The notes under the pieces were generated by a model that saw only the letters and a list, made by a program, of their open reading frames with translations, made no database searches and was not told where the DNA came from. A stretch of 64,000 nt of DNA, from the NCBI GenBank assembly GCA_934402055.1, contig CAKRTC010000001.1:124001-188000 (forward strand). Direction: 5' to 3'. The position numbers and the translations under genes are program-made. Below are positions 42,600-50,932 of the stretch, piece by piece; position 1 is the stretch's first letter; the number at the start of each line of letters is the position of its first letter. The stretch is from an uncultured Lachnospiraceae bacterium (GTDB taxonomy: Bacteria; Bacillota; Clostridia; Lachnospirales; Lachnospiraceae).

Positions 42600-43955
42600 A
42601 TGATGAAGAAGTTGTTTAGAGCAGTGATCACAGCCTCAATATTGTCGGCTGCAATGTGTATGGCCGCATTTGCAGACGGATGGACTCAGGAAGGCGGAAG
42701 CTGGGTCTATTATCAGAACGGCTATAAGGTGACAAATGAATGGAAGACCGGTAAGGACGGCGGCTATTATTACCTTAATTATAACGGTAATATGGCTACG
42801 GACAGTTTTGTTGATGATGACCGTTATGTCGGTTCGGACGGTCGCATGCTCTCCAACTGTTGGAGACAGATAGGCTCTAAGTGGTATTACTTCGATAACA
42901 GCGGAAAGCTCGTCAGAAATAAATCCAGACAGATAAACGGCAGCTACTACTTCTTTGACGATTCGGGAAGTATGGCTACAGGCTGGGTACAGGATAACAG
43001 CGGAAACTGGTATTACTGTGATCAGTCGGACGGACATGCATATACCAATGCATGGAAGCAGCTTGTACCATCGGATGATATGCATATAAGTGATGATGAT
43101 TCGAGCATGACCCTGGCTGACGGAAGCTACTGGTTTTACTTCCAGTCCACAGGTAAGCTTGCAATGGCTAATGACGGTAACTACAAGGAATTTGTGATAA
43201 ACGGCAACCGTTATGCATTCGATCAGAGCGGACGTATGCAGACAGGCTGGGTTAAGCTTTCGGATACAAATCCTGTAATAGCAGGCTATAAGTATTACAA
43301 CGATCAGTCGGGTATAGGTTCCTTCGGAGCGGCACATACCGGTTGGCTTTCGGTGGCACCGCCGGAGGATGCGGGACTCGGAAGTGATGTGGTATGGTAT
43401 TACTTTGATACCAAGGGCGTACCGTATTACGGCAGTGATGTATCTACCAATGATAATGATGAAACCCTGCTTGCCAAGCTCAAGAGGATAACCAAGAACG
43501 GCAAGACATATACCTTCCTGTTTAATCAGTACGGTAATCCTGTGTACGGTCTCCGTAAGGTTCAGAGAAGTGACGGAACACTTACGAGCATGTACTTCGG
43601 AACAAAAGAGCAGTCTTGTCTCCAGCTTGGAGAAAAAAACATTACCGAGGCTGACGGAACGAGCTGGTCATACAATTACGAGTCCAACGGTTACGGTACA
43701 AACGGAGTAAGAAACGGTAAGCTCTATTATATGGGTAAGCTACAGAAGGCAATCGACAACAGCCATGCCTACTATACGGTAAACGGTAATACCTATCTTG
43801 TGAACAAGAGCGGTTCTGTGGTCAAGAACTATAATAAGAGAAAAGATCCTTATGAGGTGGATTACAGATCCGACGCGAGCGGAATGAGATCCGGGGGAGC
43901 TGCATCGACAGAGGATTGCCTTGAACCGCAGTTTAATATAAGTGATATTTCATAA
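42600..43955 (+). CDS. Secreted protein made of cell-wall-binding repeats
   Basis: A 451-residue protein with a signal peptide ending near MAAFADGW. Nearly all the mature protein is a series of aromatic-Gly repeats of the choline/glucan-binding type (GSKWYYFDNSGKLVRN, NGSYYFFDDSGSMATGW, NGNRYAFDQSGRMQTGW). No separate catalytic domain is seen. The last 30 residues are polar and Ser/Asp-rich. Repeats of this kind bind teichoic-acid choline or glucans and hold proteins on the cell surface. ATG 42600 or 42603 is the start, with AGGAG upstream. It is a single-gene unit between its promoter and a hairpin. Confidence 0.87.
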   Translation: MMKKLFRAVITASILSAAMCMAAFADGWTQEGGSWVYYQNGYKVTNEWKTGKDGGYYYLNYNGNMATDSFVDDDRYVGSDGRMLSNCWRQIGSKWYYFDNSGKLVRNKSRQINGSYYFFDDSGSMATGWVQDNSGNWYYCDQSDGHAYTNAWKQLVPSDDMHISDDDSSMTLADGSYWFYFQSTGKLAMANDGNYKEFVINGNRYAFDQSGRMQTGWVKLSDTNPVIAGYKYYNDQSGIGSFGAAHTGWLSVAPPEDAGLGSDVVWYYFDTKGVPYYGSDVSTNDNDETLLAKLKRITKNGKTYTFLFNQYGNPVYGLRKVQRSDGTLTSMYFGTKEQSCLQLGEKNITEADGTSWSYNYESNGYGTNGVRNGKLYYMGKLQKAIDNSHAYYTVNGNTYLVNKSGSVVKNYNKRKDPYEVDYRSDASGMRSGGAASTEDCLEPQFNISDIS

Positions 43956-43997
43956 TCGGACTGTTCTGAAAAAAATACAAGAATTATACAAACTTCG

Positions 43998-44031
43998 CAT
44001 AAAAGCGCTTGCATAGGCAGGCGCTTTTATG
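43998..44031 (+). terminator. Hairpin terminator after the wall-binding protein gene
   Basis: A perfect 11-bp stem CATAAAAGCGC / GCGCTTTTATG, extendable by TTGC / GCAG with mismatch. The following bases are only moderately T-rich. Confidence 0.7.
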
Positions 44032-44061
44032 TTATTCTTGTCGAGCTGTGGCATGATAGCG

Positions 44062-44090
44062 TTGATACGTAAGGTTGCCGTTCATACAAA
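44062..44090 (+). promoter_or_regulatory. Candidate promoter of the S10-spc-alpha cluster
   Basis: TTGATA (44062-44067) and TACAAA (44085-44090), 17-base spacer. The 336-base gap 43956-44291 holds the terminator, this promoter and the leader below; no gene is visible. The start would be near 44097, a leader of about 195 bases. Confidence 0.45.
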
Positions 44091-44143
44091 ATCATAAGTG
44101 TGCACGGGTTTTTACGAGGAGCGAATGTCAAGTCAATTATTGG

Positions 44144-44252
44144 CGACAAGTCACTGTACCGGAATTTAAGCTCCGGCATCGAGCCGGAAAGCGGGGTGGA
44201 CAGCGTAGTAAATTGCGACACACCCGACAAAGTGTACAGTCACCACTTGTCG
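44144..44252 (+). ncRNA. Multibranched structured leader of the S10 operon
   Basis: An outer 8-bp helix CGACAAGT (44144-44151) / ACTTGTCG (44245-44252) stacks on ACTGTAC (44153-44159) / GTACAGT (44234-44240), 7 bp, across a 1/4-base internal loop. Inside lie TCCGGC (44172-44177) / GCCGGA (44183-44188), which competes with CGGA (44160-44163) / TCCG, and GGGTG (44194-44198) / CACCC (44221-44225). This is consistent with a protein-binding leader for autoregulation, as S10 operons commonly have, but its class is not identified. Confidence 0.7.
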
Positions 44253-44291
44253 TACTGCTCTTAAAAGTACGAATAGGAGGCGACTTTTTTT

Positions 44292-44732
44292 ATGGCAAAT
44301 CAGATTATGAGAATCACACTCAAGGCATACGATCATCAGTTAGTAGATCAGTCAGCTGCAAAGATCGTAGAGAGCTGCAAGAAGACAGGCTCAGAGGTTA
44401 GCGGACCGGTTCCGCTTCCGACAAAGAAGGAGGTAGTTACTATCCTTCGTGCTGTTCATAAGTACAAGGACAGCCGTGAGCAGTTCGAGCAGAGAACACA
44501 CAAGAGACTTATCGATGTTATCAATCCGGGTCCGAAGACAATGGACACACTTCAGAGACTTGATATGCCTGCAGGCGTTTATATCGATGTTCAGATGAAG
44601 AACGAGGGAGATAAGAAGAGCTCACCGAGAAAGCAGCTTGTTACAAAGCCGGCTTCAACAAGAAAGGCTCCGGCTAAGAAGGCTCCGGCAAAGAAGCCTG
44701 CAGCTAAGGAAGCTGAGAAGACAGAGGCTTAA
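44292..44732 (+). CDS. rpsJ: 30S ribosomal protein S10 with Lys/Ala/Pro-rich C-terminal extension
   Basis: S10 of the small subunit and partner of NusB in antitermination. Residues 1-105 are a complete S10 (ITLKAYDHQLVDQSAAKIVE, SGPVPLPTKKEVVTILRA, FEQRTHKRLIDVI). The product continues for about 40 residues with repeats of APAKKAPAKKPAAKEA, giving 146 residues against the usual 102-105. The tail is in frame, has the same codon usage, and ends in a normal stop. AGGAGG lies before the ATG. It heads the S10-spc-alpha cluster. Confidence 0.96.
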   Translation: MANQIMRITLKAYDHQLVDQSAAKIVESCKKTGSEVSGPVPLPTKKEVVTILRAVHKYKDSREQFEQRTHKRLIDVINPGPKTMDTLQRLDMPAGVYIDVQMKNEGDKKSSPRKQLVTKPASTRKAPAKKAPAKKPAAKEAEKTEA

Positions 44733-44767
44733 TTGAGTTAAGCGATTTGCTTCATTAACTATGTTAA

Positions 44768-44836
44768 GAAAGAACCTTTCATCACGGCCTTTAAGCTGTG
44801 ATGCGCTGGTCTTTCATGAATGCCGATAAGGCATTC
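44768..44836 (+). ncRNA. Paired hairpins between rpsJ and rplC
   Basis: GAAAGAACC (44768-44776) pairs with GGTCTTTC (44808-44815) with one bulged A and encloses CATCAC (44780-44785) / GTGATG (44798-44803). A second hairpin, GAATGCC-GATAA-GGCATTC (44818-44836), follows directly. Both lie before the rplC Shine-Dalgarno in an unusually long gap for this operon. Confidence 0.65.
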
Positions 44837-44865
44837 CGCTGTAGATTAATCAAGGAGGACAACAG

Positions 44866-45501
44866 ATGAAAAAAGCAATACTTGCTACTAAGGTCGGAAT
44901 GACACAGATCTTCGATGAGACAGGCGCGCTCGTTCCGGTAACTGTTCTGCTTGCTGGTCCGTGCGTAGTTACTCAGGTAAAGACAGTTGAGAACGACGGA
45001 TACGATGCAGTTCAGGTCGGATTTTCCGACATAAGAGAAAAGCTTGTCAACAAGCCGGTCAAGGGCCAGTTCGACAAGGCGGGTGTATCGGTAAAGAGAT
45101 ACCTTCGCGAGTTCAGATTCGAGAACTCATCAGACTACAATGTTAAGGATGAGATCAAGGCTGACATCTTTGAGGTAGGCGACAAGGTGGATGCTACCGC
45201 TATCACAAAGGGTAAGGGCTTCCAGGGTGCTATCAAGAGATACGGACAGCACAGAGGACCTATGAAGCACGGTTCTAAGTTCCACAGACATCAGGGTTCA
45301 AACGGACCTGCTACAACACCGGGTCGTGTAACACCGGGTAAGGGCATGCCGGGACACATGGGTTCTGTACAGAGAACTATCGAGAACCTTGAAATCGTTA
45401 GAGTTGATGTTGAGAACAATCTGCTGTTGGTTAAGGGCTCGGTTCCGGGACCTAAGAAATCCCTTATAACCATCAAAGAGACTGTAAAGTCATCAAAGTA
45501 A
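44866..45501 (+). CDS. rplC: 50S ribosomal protein L3
   Basis: A 211-residue assembly-initiator protein of the large subunit. KAILATKVGMTQIFDETGAL at the start and the extended loop (GQHRGPMKHGSKFHRHQGS; MPGHMGS), which reaches the peptidyl-transferase centre, are conserved. AAGGAGG lies seven bases before the ATG. Confidence 0.97.
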   Translation: MKKAILATKVGMTQIFDETGALVPVTVLLAGPCVVTQVKTVENDGYDAVQVGFSDIREKLVNKPVKGQFDKAGVSVKRYLREFRFENSSDYNVKDEIKADIFEVGDKVDATAITKGKGFQGAIKRYGQHRGPMKHGSKFHRHQGSNGPATTPGRVTPGKGMPGHMGSVQRTIENLEIVRVDVENNLLLVKGSVPGPKKSLITIKETVKSSK

Positions 45502-45529
45502 TTTGGTGGAGAGAAAGGAGGACTAAACA

Positions 45530-46150
45530 ATGGCAAATGTATCAGTATACAACATGCAGGGTGCCGAGGTAGGCAAGCTTGAGCTCAATGACGCTATATT
45601 CGGAGTTGAGGTTAACGAGAACCTTGTTCATGAGGCTGTAGTTGCACATCTTGCAAATCAGCGTCAGGGCACACAGAAGGCAAAGACAAGATCTGAGGTT
45701 TCAGGCGGCGGAAGAAAGCCTTGGAGACAGAAGGGTACCGGACATGCAAGACAGGGCTCAACAAGAGCACCGCAGTGGACAGGCGGCGGAGTTGTATTCG
45801 CACCTACTCCGAGAGATTATTCGGTATCTATGAACAAGAAGGAGAAGAGAGCAGCTCTCAGATCTGCACTCACAAGCCGTGTTCAGGATAACAAGCTCAT
45901 CGTTCTTGACGAGCTTACATTAAACGAGATCAAGACAAAGGATATGGTTAAGGTTCTTGATACCATCAAGGTTGAGAAGGCTCTTATCGTTCTTGATTCA
46001 CTTGATCAGAATGTTATCGTTTCGGCAAGAAACATTCCTTCAATAAAGACTACACAGGTCGGAACACTCAATACATATGATGTAATGAAGTACGACACAG
46101 TAGTAGTTACCAAGAAAGCGGTTTCTGATATTGAGGAGGTATACGCATAA
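45530..46150 (+). CDS. rplD: 50S ribosomal protein L4
   Basis: A 206-residue large-subunit protein that in other bacteria also represses the S10 operon by binding its leader, relevant to the structure before rpsJ. The tunnel loop is clear (KTRSEVSGGGRKPWRQKGTG; HARQGSTRAPQWTGGG). It overlaps rplW by one base. Confidence 0.97.
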   Translation: MANVSVYNMQGAEVGKLELNDAIFGVEVNENLVHEAVVAHLANQRQGTQKAKTRSEVSGGGRKPWRQKGTGHARQGSTRAPQWTGGGVVFAPTPRDYSVSMNKKEKRAALRSALTSRVQDNKLIVLDELTLNEIKTKDMVKVLDTIKVEKALIVLDSLDQNVIVSARNIPSIKTTQVGTLNTYDVMKYDTVVVTKKAVSDIEEVYA

Positions 46151-46449
46151 TGGCAGCTATGGAATATTACGACATCATTTTGAAGCCGGTTGTTTCAGAG
46201 GCTTCAATGACTGCTATGGCAGAGAATAAGTACACCTTCCTCGTAGCTCCGGAGGCTACAAAGACTCAGGTTAAGGAAGCTGTTGAGAAGATGTTCCCGG
46301 GAACAAAGGTTGAGTCAGTCAACACCATGAACAGACCGGGCAAGCAGAAGAGACGCGGTATGGTATTCGGCAAGACCGCAAAGACAAAGAAGGCAATCGT
46401 TACCCTTACAAAGGATTCCGAGGCTATTCAGATCTATCAGGGTCTCTGA
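46150..46449 (+). CDS. rplW: 50S ribosomal protein L23
   Basis: A 99-residue protein at the tunnel exit that docks trigger factor and SRP. YDIILKPVVSEASMTAMAEN and the loop GKQKRRGMVFGKT are conserved. Its ATG overlaps the rplD stop (TAATG). Confidence 0.96.
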   Translation: MAAMEYYDIILKPVVSEASMTAMAENKYTFLVAPEATKTQVKEAVEKMFPGTKVESVNTMNRPGKQKRRGMVFGKTAKTKKAIVTLTKDSEAIQIYQGL

Positions 46450-46505
46450 TGCAATTATGCAGACACAAAACTGCGACAAAAAAGTTAAAGGAGAAAGATT
46501 GAGTC

Positions 46506-47351
46506 ATGGGTATTAAGACATACAAACCTTATACACCTTCAAGAAGACAGATGACCGGTTCTGATTTCGCTGAGATCACAAAGAGCACACCGGAGAAGTC
46601 ACTTCTTGCCGGCAAGAAGAAGACAGCCGGACGTAACAATAACGGTAAGATCACCGTTAGACATCACGGCGGCGGAAACAGACAGAAATACAGAATCATC
46701 GATTTCAAGAGAAACGATAAGGACGGAATTCCGGCAAAGGTTATCGGAATCGAGTACGATCCTAACAGAACAGCTAATATCGCTCTTATCTGCTATGCAG
46801 ACGGTGAGAAAGCATACATCCTTGCTCCTCAGGGACTTACAGACGGCATGACCGTTATGAGCGGAGCAGAGGCAGAGGCAAGAGTTGGTAACTGCCTCCC
46901 ACTCAGCCAGATTCCGGTTGGTTCAAACGTTCATAACATTGAGCTTCTTCCGGGCAAGGGCGGACAGATGGTTCGTTCAGCCGGCAATTCAGCTCAGCTT
47001 ATGGCTAAGGAAGGCAAGTATGCTACACTTAGACTTCCGTCAGGCGAGATGCGTATGGTTCCGATCGAGTGTCGTGCAACCATGGGTACAGTAGGAAACG
47101 GCGAGCACAACCTTATCAACCTCGGTAAGGCGGGCCGTAAGAGACATATGGGTATCAGACCTACAGTTCGTGGATCTGTTATGAACCCTAACGACCATCC
47201 ACACGGAGGTGGAGAGGGCCGCGCACCTATCGGTCGTCCGGGTCCGTCTACACCATGGGGCAAGCCTGCTATGGGTCTTAAGACAAGAAAGAAGAAGAAG
47301 GCTTCCAACAAGCTTATCGTCAGAAGACGTGACGGCAGAGCCATTAAGTAA
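46506..47351 (+). CDS. rplB: 50S ribosomal protein L2
   Basis: A 281-residue core protein near the peptidyl-transferase centre. GRNNNGKITVRHHGGGNRQK and the functional VMNPNDHPHGGGEGRAPIG with its conserved His are present. AAAGGAG lies some ten bases upstream of ATG 46506. Confidence 0.97.
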   Translation: MGIKTYKPYTPSRRQMTGSDFAEITKSTPEKSLLAGKKKTAGRNNNGKITVRHHGGGNRQKYRIIDFKRNDKDGIPAKVIGIEYDPNRTANIALICYADGEKAYILAPQGLTDGMTVMSGAEAEARVGNCLPLSQIPVGSNVHNIELLPGKGGQMVRSAGNSAQLMAKEGKYATLRLPSGEMRMVPIECRATMGTVGNGEHNLINLGKAGRKRHMGIRPTVRGSVMNPNDHPHGGGEGRAPIGRPGPSTPWGKPAMGLKTRKKKKASNKLIVRRRDGRAIK

Positions 47352-47370
47352 TTGAGGAGGATAAAGGATA

Positions 47371-47655
47371 ATGTCAAATCGTTCATTGAAAAAGGGACCA
47401 TTCGCTGACGCATCTCTTCTTAAAAAAGTTGATGCTATGAACGCTTCCGGACAGAAGTCGGTTATTAAGACATGGTCAAGACGTTCTACTATCTTCCCAC
47501 AGATGGTAGGCCTTACAATCGCCGTACATGACGGCAGAAAGCACGTTCCGGTATTCGTTACCGAGGATATGGTTGGACACAAGCTTGGTGAGTTCGTTGC
47601 TACCAGAACCTACAGAGGTCACGGTAAGGACGAGAAGAAGACAGGTTCAAGATAA
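47371..47655 (+). CDS. rpsS: 30S ribosomal protein S19
   Basis: A 94-residue head protein of the small subunit: SRSLKKGPFADASLLKKV-like start (SNRSLKKGPFADA), WSRRSTIFPQMVGLTIAVHD, and LGEFVATRTYRGHGK. GAGGAGG upstream. Confidence 0.97.
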   Translation: MSNRSLKKGPFADASLLKKVDAMNASGQKSVIKTWSRRSTIFPQMVGLTIAVHDGRKHVPVFVTEDMVGHKLGEFVATRTYRGHGKDEKKTGSR

Positions 47656-47681
47656 GCAGGGCGTGAAAGGAGGATTCTAAA

Positions 47682-48071
47682 ATGGCAAAAGGACATAGAG
47701 CACAAATTAAGAGAGAACGTAATGCCGTTAAGGATTTGAGACCGAGCGCTAAGCTTTCTTACGCAAGAGTTTCCGTACAGAAGGCATGCTTCGTTTTGGA
47801 TGCTATCAGAGGCAAGGATCTGGAGACTGCAATCGGTATTGTTACATACAATCCGAGATATGCTTCAACCTTAATCAAGAAGTTACTTGAGTCTGCAGCA
47901 GCAAATGCAGAGAACAACAACAATATGGACAGAAGCACACTGTATGTTGCAGAGTGCTACGCAGGAAGCGCTCCTACAATGAAGAGAGTACATCCTAGAG
48001 CACAGGGTAGAGCATACAGAATACTTAAGCGCTCAAGCCACATTACTGTTGTTCTGGACGAGAAGAAGTAA
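47682..48071 (+). CDS. rplV: 50S ribosomal protein L22
   Basis: A 129-residue tunnel-lining protein. The long hairpin region lies around VAECYAGSAPTMKRVHPRAQ, followed by GRAYRILKRSSHITVVL. AAAGGAGG lies seven bases upstream. Confidence 0.97.
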   Translation: MAKGHRAQIKRERNAVKDLRPSAKLSYARVSVQKACFVLDAIRGKDLETAIGIVTYNPRYASTLIKKLLESAAANAENNNNMDRSTLYVAECYAGSAPTMKRVHPRAQGRAYRILKRSSHITVVLDEKK

Positions 48072-48082
48072 GGGAGGAAAGC

Positions 48083-48739
48083 ATGGGACAGAAAGTTAAT
48101 CCACACGGCCTCAGAGTCGGTGTTATCAAAGACTGGGATTCCAGATGGTTCGCAGAAGGCAAAGACTTCTCCGATAATCTTGTAGAAGATTACAACATCA
48201 GAAAATTCCTCAAGAAGAAGTTAGAGGCTGCAGCAATCTCAAAGATCGAGCTTGAGAGAGCAGCTGACAGATTAAGAGTTATCATCTACACAGCTAAGCC
48301 GGGCGTAGTTATCGGTAAGGGCGGAGCTGAGATCGATAAGCTTAAGGCAGAGATCCAGAAGTTCACAACAAAGAAGCTTCTTGTTGATATCAAGGAGATC
48401 AAGAGACCTGATAAGGATGCTCAGCTCGTTGCAGAGTCAATAGCTGCACAGCTTGAGAACCGTGTTTCATTCAGACGTGCGGTTAAGCAGGCTATCCAGA
48501 GAACAATGAGAGCAGGAGCACTCGGAATCAAGGCTTCCGTAGGCGGACGTCTTTCGGGCGCAGATATCGCTCGTACGGAGTTCTATTCAGAGGGTACAAT
48601 TCCGCTTCAGACTATCAGAGCAGACATTGACTACGGATTTGCAGAGGCTGATACAACCTACGGCAAGCTCGGCGTTAAGGTTTGGATCTACAAGGGAGAG
48701 GTTCTTCCGCAGAGAAAAAAGGAAGGGAGCGATAAATAA
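48083..48739 (+). CDS. rpsC: 30S ribosomal protein S3
   Basis: A 218-residue protein at the mRNA entry site. MGQKVNPHGLRVGVIKDWDS at the start, a KH domain (PGVVIGKGGAEIDKLKAEI) and a C-terminal domain (GRLSGADIARTEFYSEGTIP). GGGAGG before the ATG; it ends two bases before rplP. Confidence 0.97.
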   Translation: MGQKVNPHGLRVGVIKDWDSRWFAEGKDFSDNLVEDYNIRKFLKKKLEAAAISKIELERAADRLRVIIYTAKPGVVIGKGGAEIDKLKAEIQKFTTKKLLVDIKEIKRPDKDAQLVAESIAAQLENRVSFRRAVKQAIQRTMRAGALGIKASVGGRLSGADIARTEFYSEGTIPLQTIRADIDYGFAEADTTYGKLGVKVWIYKGEVLPQRKKEGSDK

Positions 48740-48741
48740 TC

Positions 48742-49173
48742 ATGTTAATGCCAAAGAGAACAAAATATCGTAAGCAGCAGCGTGGTTCCATGAAGGGCGA
48801 AGCTCACAGAGGCAATAAGATAAGCAACGGTGAGTTCGGACTTGTCGCAACCGAGAATTGCTGGCTTAAGGCAAATCAGATCGAGGCAGCCAGAGTTGCC
48901 ATGACACGTTACATCAAGCGTGGCGGTCAGGTTTGGATCAAGGTTTTCCCGGATAAGCCGGTTACATCAAAGCCTATCGGAGTTCGTATGGGATCCGGAA
49001 AGGGTGCTGTTGATTTCTATGTAGCAGCAGTTAAGCCGGGCCGTGTACTCTTCGAGATCGCAGGTGTTCCTGAGGAAACAGCACGTGAAGCACTTCGTCT
49101 TGCAATGCATAAGTTACCGCTTACTTGCAAGATAGCATCAAAAGCAGACTTGGAAGGCGGTGATACGAAATGA
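48742..49173 (+). CDS. rplP: 50S ribosomal protein L16
   Basis: A 143-residue protein at the A site and tRNA elbow. MLMPKRTKYRKQQRGSMKG and the loop PVTSKPIGVRMGSGKGAVDF are conserved. It overlaps rpmC by four bases. Confidence 0.97.
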   Translation: MLMPKRTKYRKQQRGSMKGEAHRGNKISNGEFGLVATENCWLKANQIEAARVAMTRYIKRGGQVWIKVFPDKPVTSKPIGVRMGSGKGAVDFYVAAVKPGRVLFEIAGVPEETAREALRLAMHKLPLTCKIASKADLEGGDTK

Positions 49174-49376
49174 AAACCAAGAAATATTTAGAGGAGCTTA
49201 TCGCTAAAGACGTTCAGGCTTTGAATGAAGATCTCGTATCAGCTAAGAAGGAGCTTTTCAATCTTAGATTCCAGAACGCAACAAATCAGCTTGACAATAC
49301 AGCAAGGATCGGAGAGGTTCGCAAGAACATCGCTCGTATCCAGACTGTTATTGCTCAGAAGCAGAAGGCAGAATAA
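49170..49376 (+). CDS. rpmC: 50S ribosomal protein L29
   Basis: A 68-residue two-helix protein near the tunnel exit, with LVSAKKELFNLRFQNATNQL and NIARIQTVIAQK. Its ATGA overlaps the rplP stop. Confidence 0.96.
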   Translation: MKTKKYLEELIAKDVQALNEDLVSAKKELFNLRFQNATNQLDNTARIGEVRKNIARIQTVIAQKQKAE

Positions 49377-49400
49377 TCAAAGGAAAGGAGAACATTTATC

Positions 49401-49655
49401 GTGGAAAGAAATCTTAGAAAAACACGTACCGGTAAGGTAGTAAGCAATAAGATGGATAAGACCATCACAGTTGCTATTCAGGACAATGTTAAGCATCCTT
49501 TGATCGGTAAAATCGTTAAAAAGACATATAAGCTCAAGGCACACGACGAGAATAACGAGTGCAATGAGGGAGATACCGTTGAAGTAATGGAGACAAGACC
49601 TCAGTCAAAGACAAAGAGGTGGAGACTTGTCAGAATAGTTGAGAAGGCTAAATAA
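49401..49655 (+). CDS. rpsQ: 30S ribosomal protein S17
   Basis: An 84-residue OB-fold protein: RNLRKTRTGKVVSNKMDKTI, then HPLIGKIVKKTYKLKAHDE. It starts with GTG at 49401; GAAAGGAG lies upstream. Confidence 0.96.
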   Translation: MERNLRKTRTGKVVSNKMDKTITVAIQDNVKHPLIGKIVKKTYKLKAHDENNECNEGDTVEVMETRPQSKTKRWRLVRIVEKAK

Positions 49656-49673
49656 GGAGAAGGGAGTATTACT

Positions 49674-50042
49674 ATGGTACAGCAGGAATCAAGACTTAAG
49701 GTTGCTGACAATACCGGTGCTAAGGAACTCCTTTGCATCCGTGTTTGCGGCGGATCAACAAGAAGATATGCACGTATCGGCGATGTGATCGTTGCTTCTG
49801 TTAAAGATGCAACACCCGGCGGAGTTGTAAAGAAGGGCGATGTTGTTAAGGCAGTCGTTGTTCGTACAGTTCAGAAGACTCGCAGATCAAACGGTGCATA
49901 TATCCGCTTCGATGAGAATGCGGCAGTTATCATCAAGGATGATAAGACACCGCGAGGAACCCGTATTTTCGGACCCGTAGCAAGAGAACTTCGTGACAAT
50001 CAGTTCATGAAGATCGTCTCACTTGCTCCGGAAGTATTATAA
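49674..50042 (+). CDS. rplN: 50S ribosomal protein L14
   Basis: A 122-residue subunit-interface protein: MVQQESRLKVADNTGAKELL, KKGDVVKAVVVRTVQKTRR, and the C-terminal RIFGPVARELR. Confidence 0.97.
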   Translation: MVQQESRLKVADNTGAKELLCIRVCGGSTRRYARIGDVIVASVKDATPGGVVKKGDVVKAVVVRTVQKTRRSNGAYIRFDENAAVIIKDDKTPRGTRIFGPVARELRDNQFMKIVSLAPEVL

Positions 50043-50053
50043 GGAGGAGCCCT

Positions 50054-50359
50054 ATGTTAAAGATCAAGAAGGACGATATGGTTAGAATCATCGCCGGCAA
50101 GGACAAGGGCAAGGACGGTAAGGTTCTGAGCGTAGATACAGCTAAGCACAAGGTTGTAGTCGAGGGCTGCAACGTTGTTACTAAGCACACAAAGCCGGGC
50201 GCTGGTAACCCGCAGGGCGGCATCGTAAAGGTAGAGGCTGCCATTGATATTTCAAATGTTATGCTTCTTGCAGACGGTCAGCCTACAAAGGTTGGCTTCA
50301 AGGTTGAGGACGGCAAGAAGGTTCGTGTTGCAAAGAAGACCGGTAAGGTTATAGCTTAA
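50054..50359 (+). CDS. rplX: 50S ribosomal protein L24
   Basis: A 101-residue protein with an N-terminal KOW motif (DDMVRIIAGKDKGKDGKVLS) and the conserved NVVTKHTKPGAGNPQGGIVK. AAGGAGG lies seven bases before the ATG. Confidence 0.97.
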   Translation: MLKIKKDDMVRIIAGKDKGKDGKVLSVDTAKHKVVVEGCNVVTKHTKPGAGNPQGGIVKVEAAIDISNVMLLADGQPTKVGFKVEDGKKVRVAKKTGKVIA

Positions 50360-50377
50360 CGGAAAGGAGGAGAAATC

Positions 50378-50917
50378 ATGGCAAGATTAAAGGAAATCTA
50401 TAAATCAGAGATCATGGACGCTATGCAGAAGAAGTTCGGCTACAAGAACGTCATGGAGATCCCGAAGCTTGAGAAGATCGTCATCAACATGGGTGTCGGT
50501 GAGGCTAAGGAGAATGCCAAGGTTTTGGACTCTGCCGTTAAGGATCTTGAGGCTATCTCAGGACAGCACGCAGTAGTAACCAAGGCTAAGCATTCGGTAG
50601 CTAACTTCAAGATTCGTGAGGGTATGCCGATTGGATGCAAGGTAACACTTCGCGGTGAGAAGATGTATGACTTTGCCGATCGTCTCATCAATCTTTCACT
50701 TCCTCGTGTACGTGACTTCAGAGGTGTTAATCCTAACGCATTCGACGGAAGAGGAAACTATGCTTTAGGACTCAAGGAGCAGCTTATATTCCCTGAGATC
50801 GAGTATGATAAGATCGATAAGACAAGAGGTATGGACATTATCTTTGTCACAACAGCTAAGACAGATGAAGAGGCAAGAGAACTGCTCAGACTGTTCAACA
50901 TGCCTTTTGCGAAGTAA
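50378..50917 (+). CDS. rplE: 50S ribosomal protein L5
   Basis: A 179-residue 5S-rRNA-binding protein: KLEKIVINMGVGEAKENAK, the central PIGCKVTLRGEKMYDFADRL and the C-terminal FPEIEYDKIDKTRGMDI. AAAGGAGG upstream. Confidence 0.97.
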   Translation: MARLKEIYKSEIMDAMQKKFGYKNVMEIPKLEKIVINMGVGEAKENAKVLDSAVKDLEAISGQHAVVTKAKHSVANFKIREGMPIGCKVTLRGEKMYDFADRLINLSLPRVRDFRGVNPNAFDGRGNYALGLKEQLIFPEIEYDKIDKTRGMDIIFVTTAKTDEEARELLRLFNMPFAK

Positions 50918-50932
50918 AAAGGAGCATAAACA

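Noticed and set aside
43956..44291. tRNA or rRNA fragment in the gap before rpsJ
   Set aside because: No cloverleaf with T-loop consensus or CCA end, and no rRNA-like run; the pairings form a leader-type junction instead.
44075..44401. 108-codon frame through the S10 leader into rpsJ
   Set aside because: It overlaps the start of rpsJ in another phase and covers the structured leader; no coding signal.
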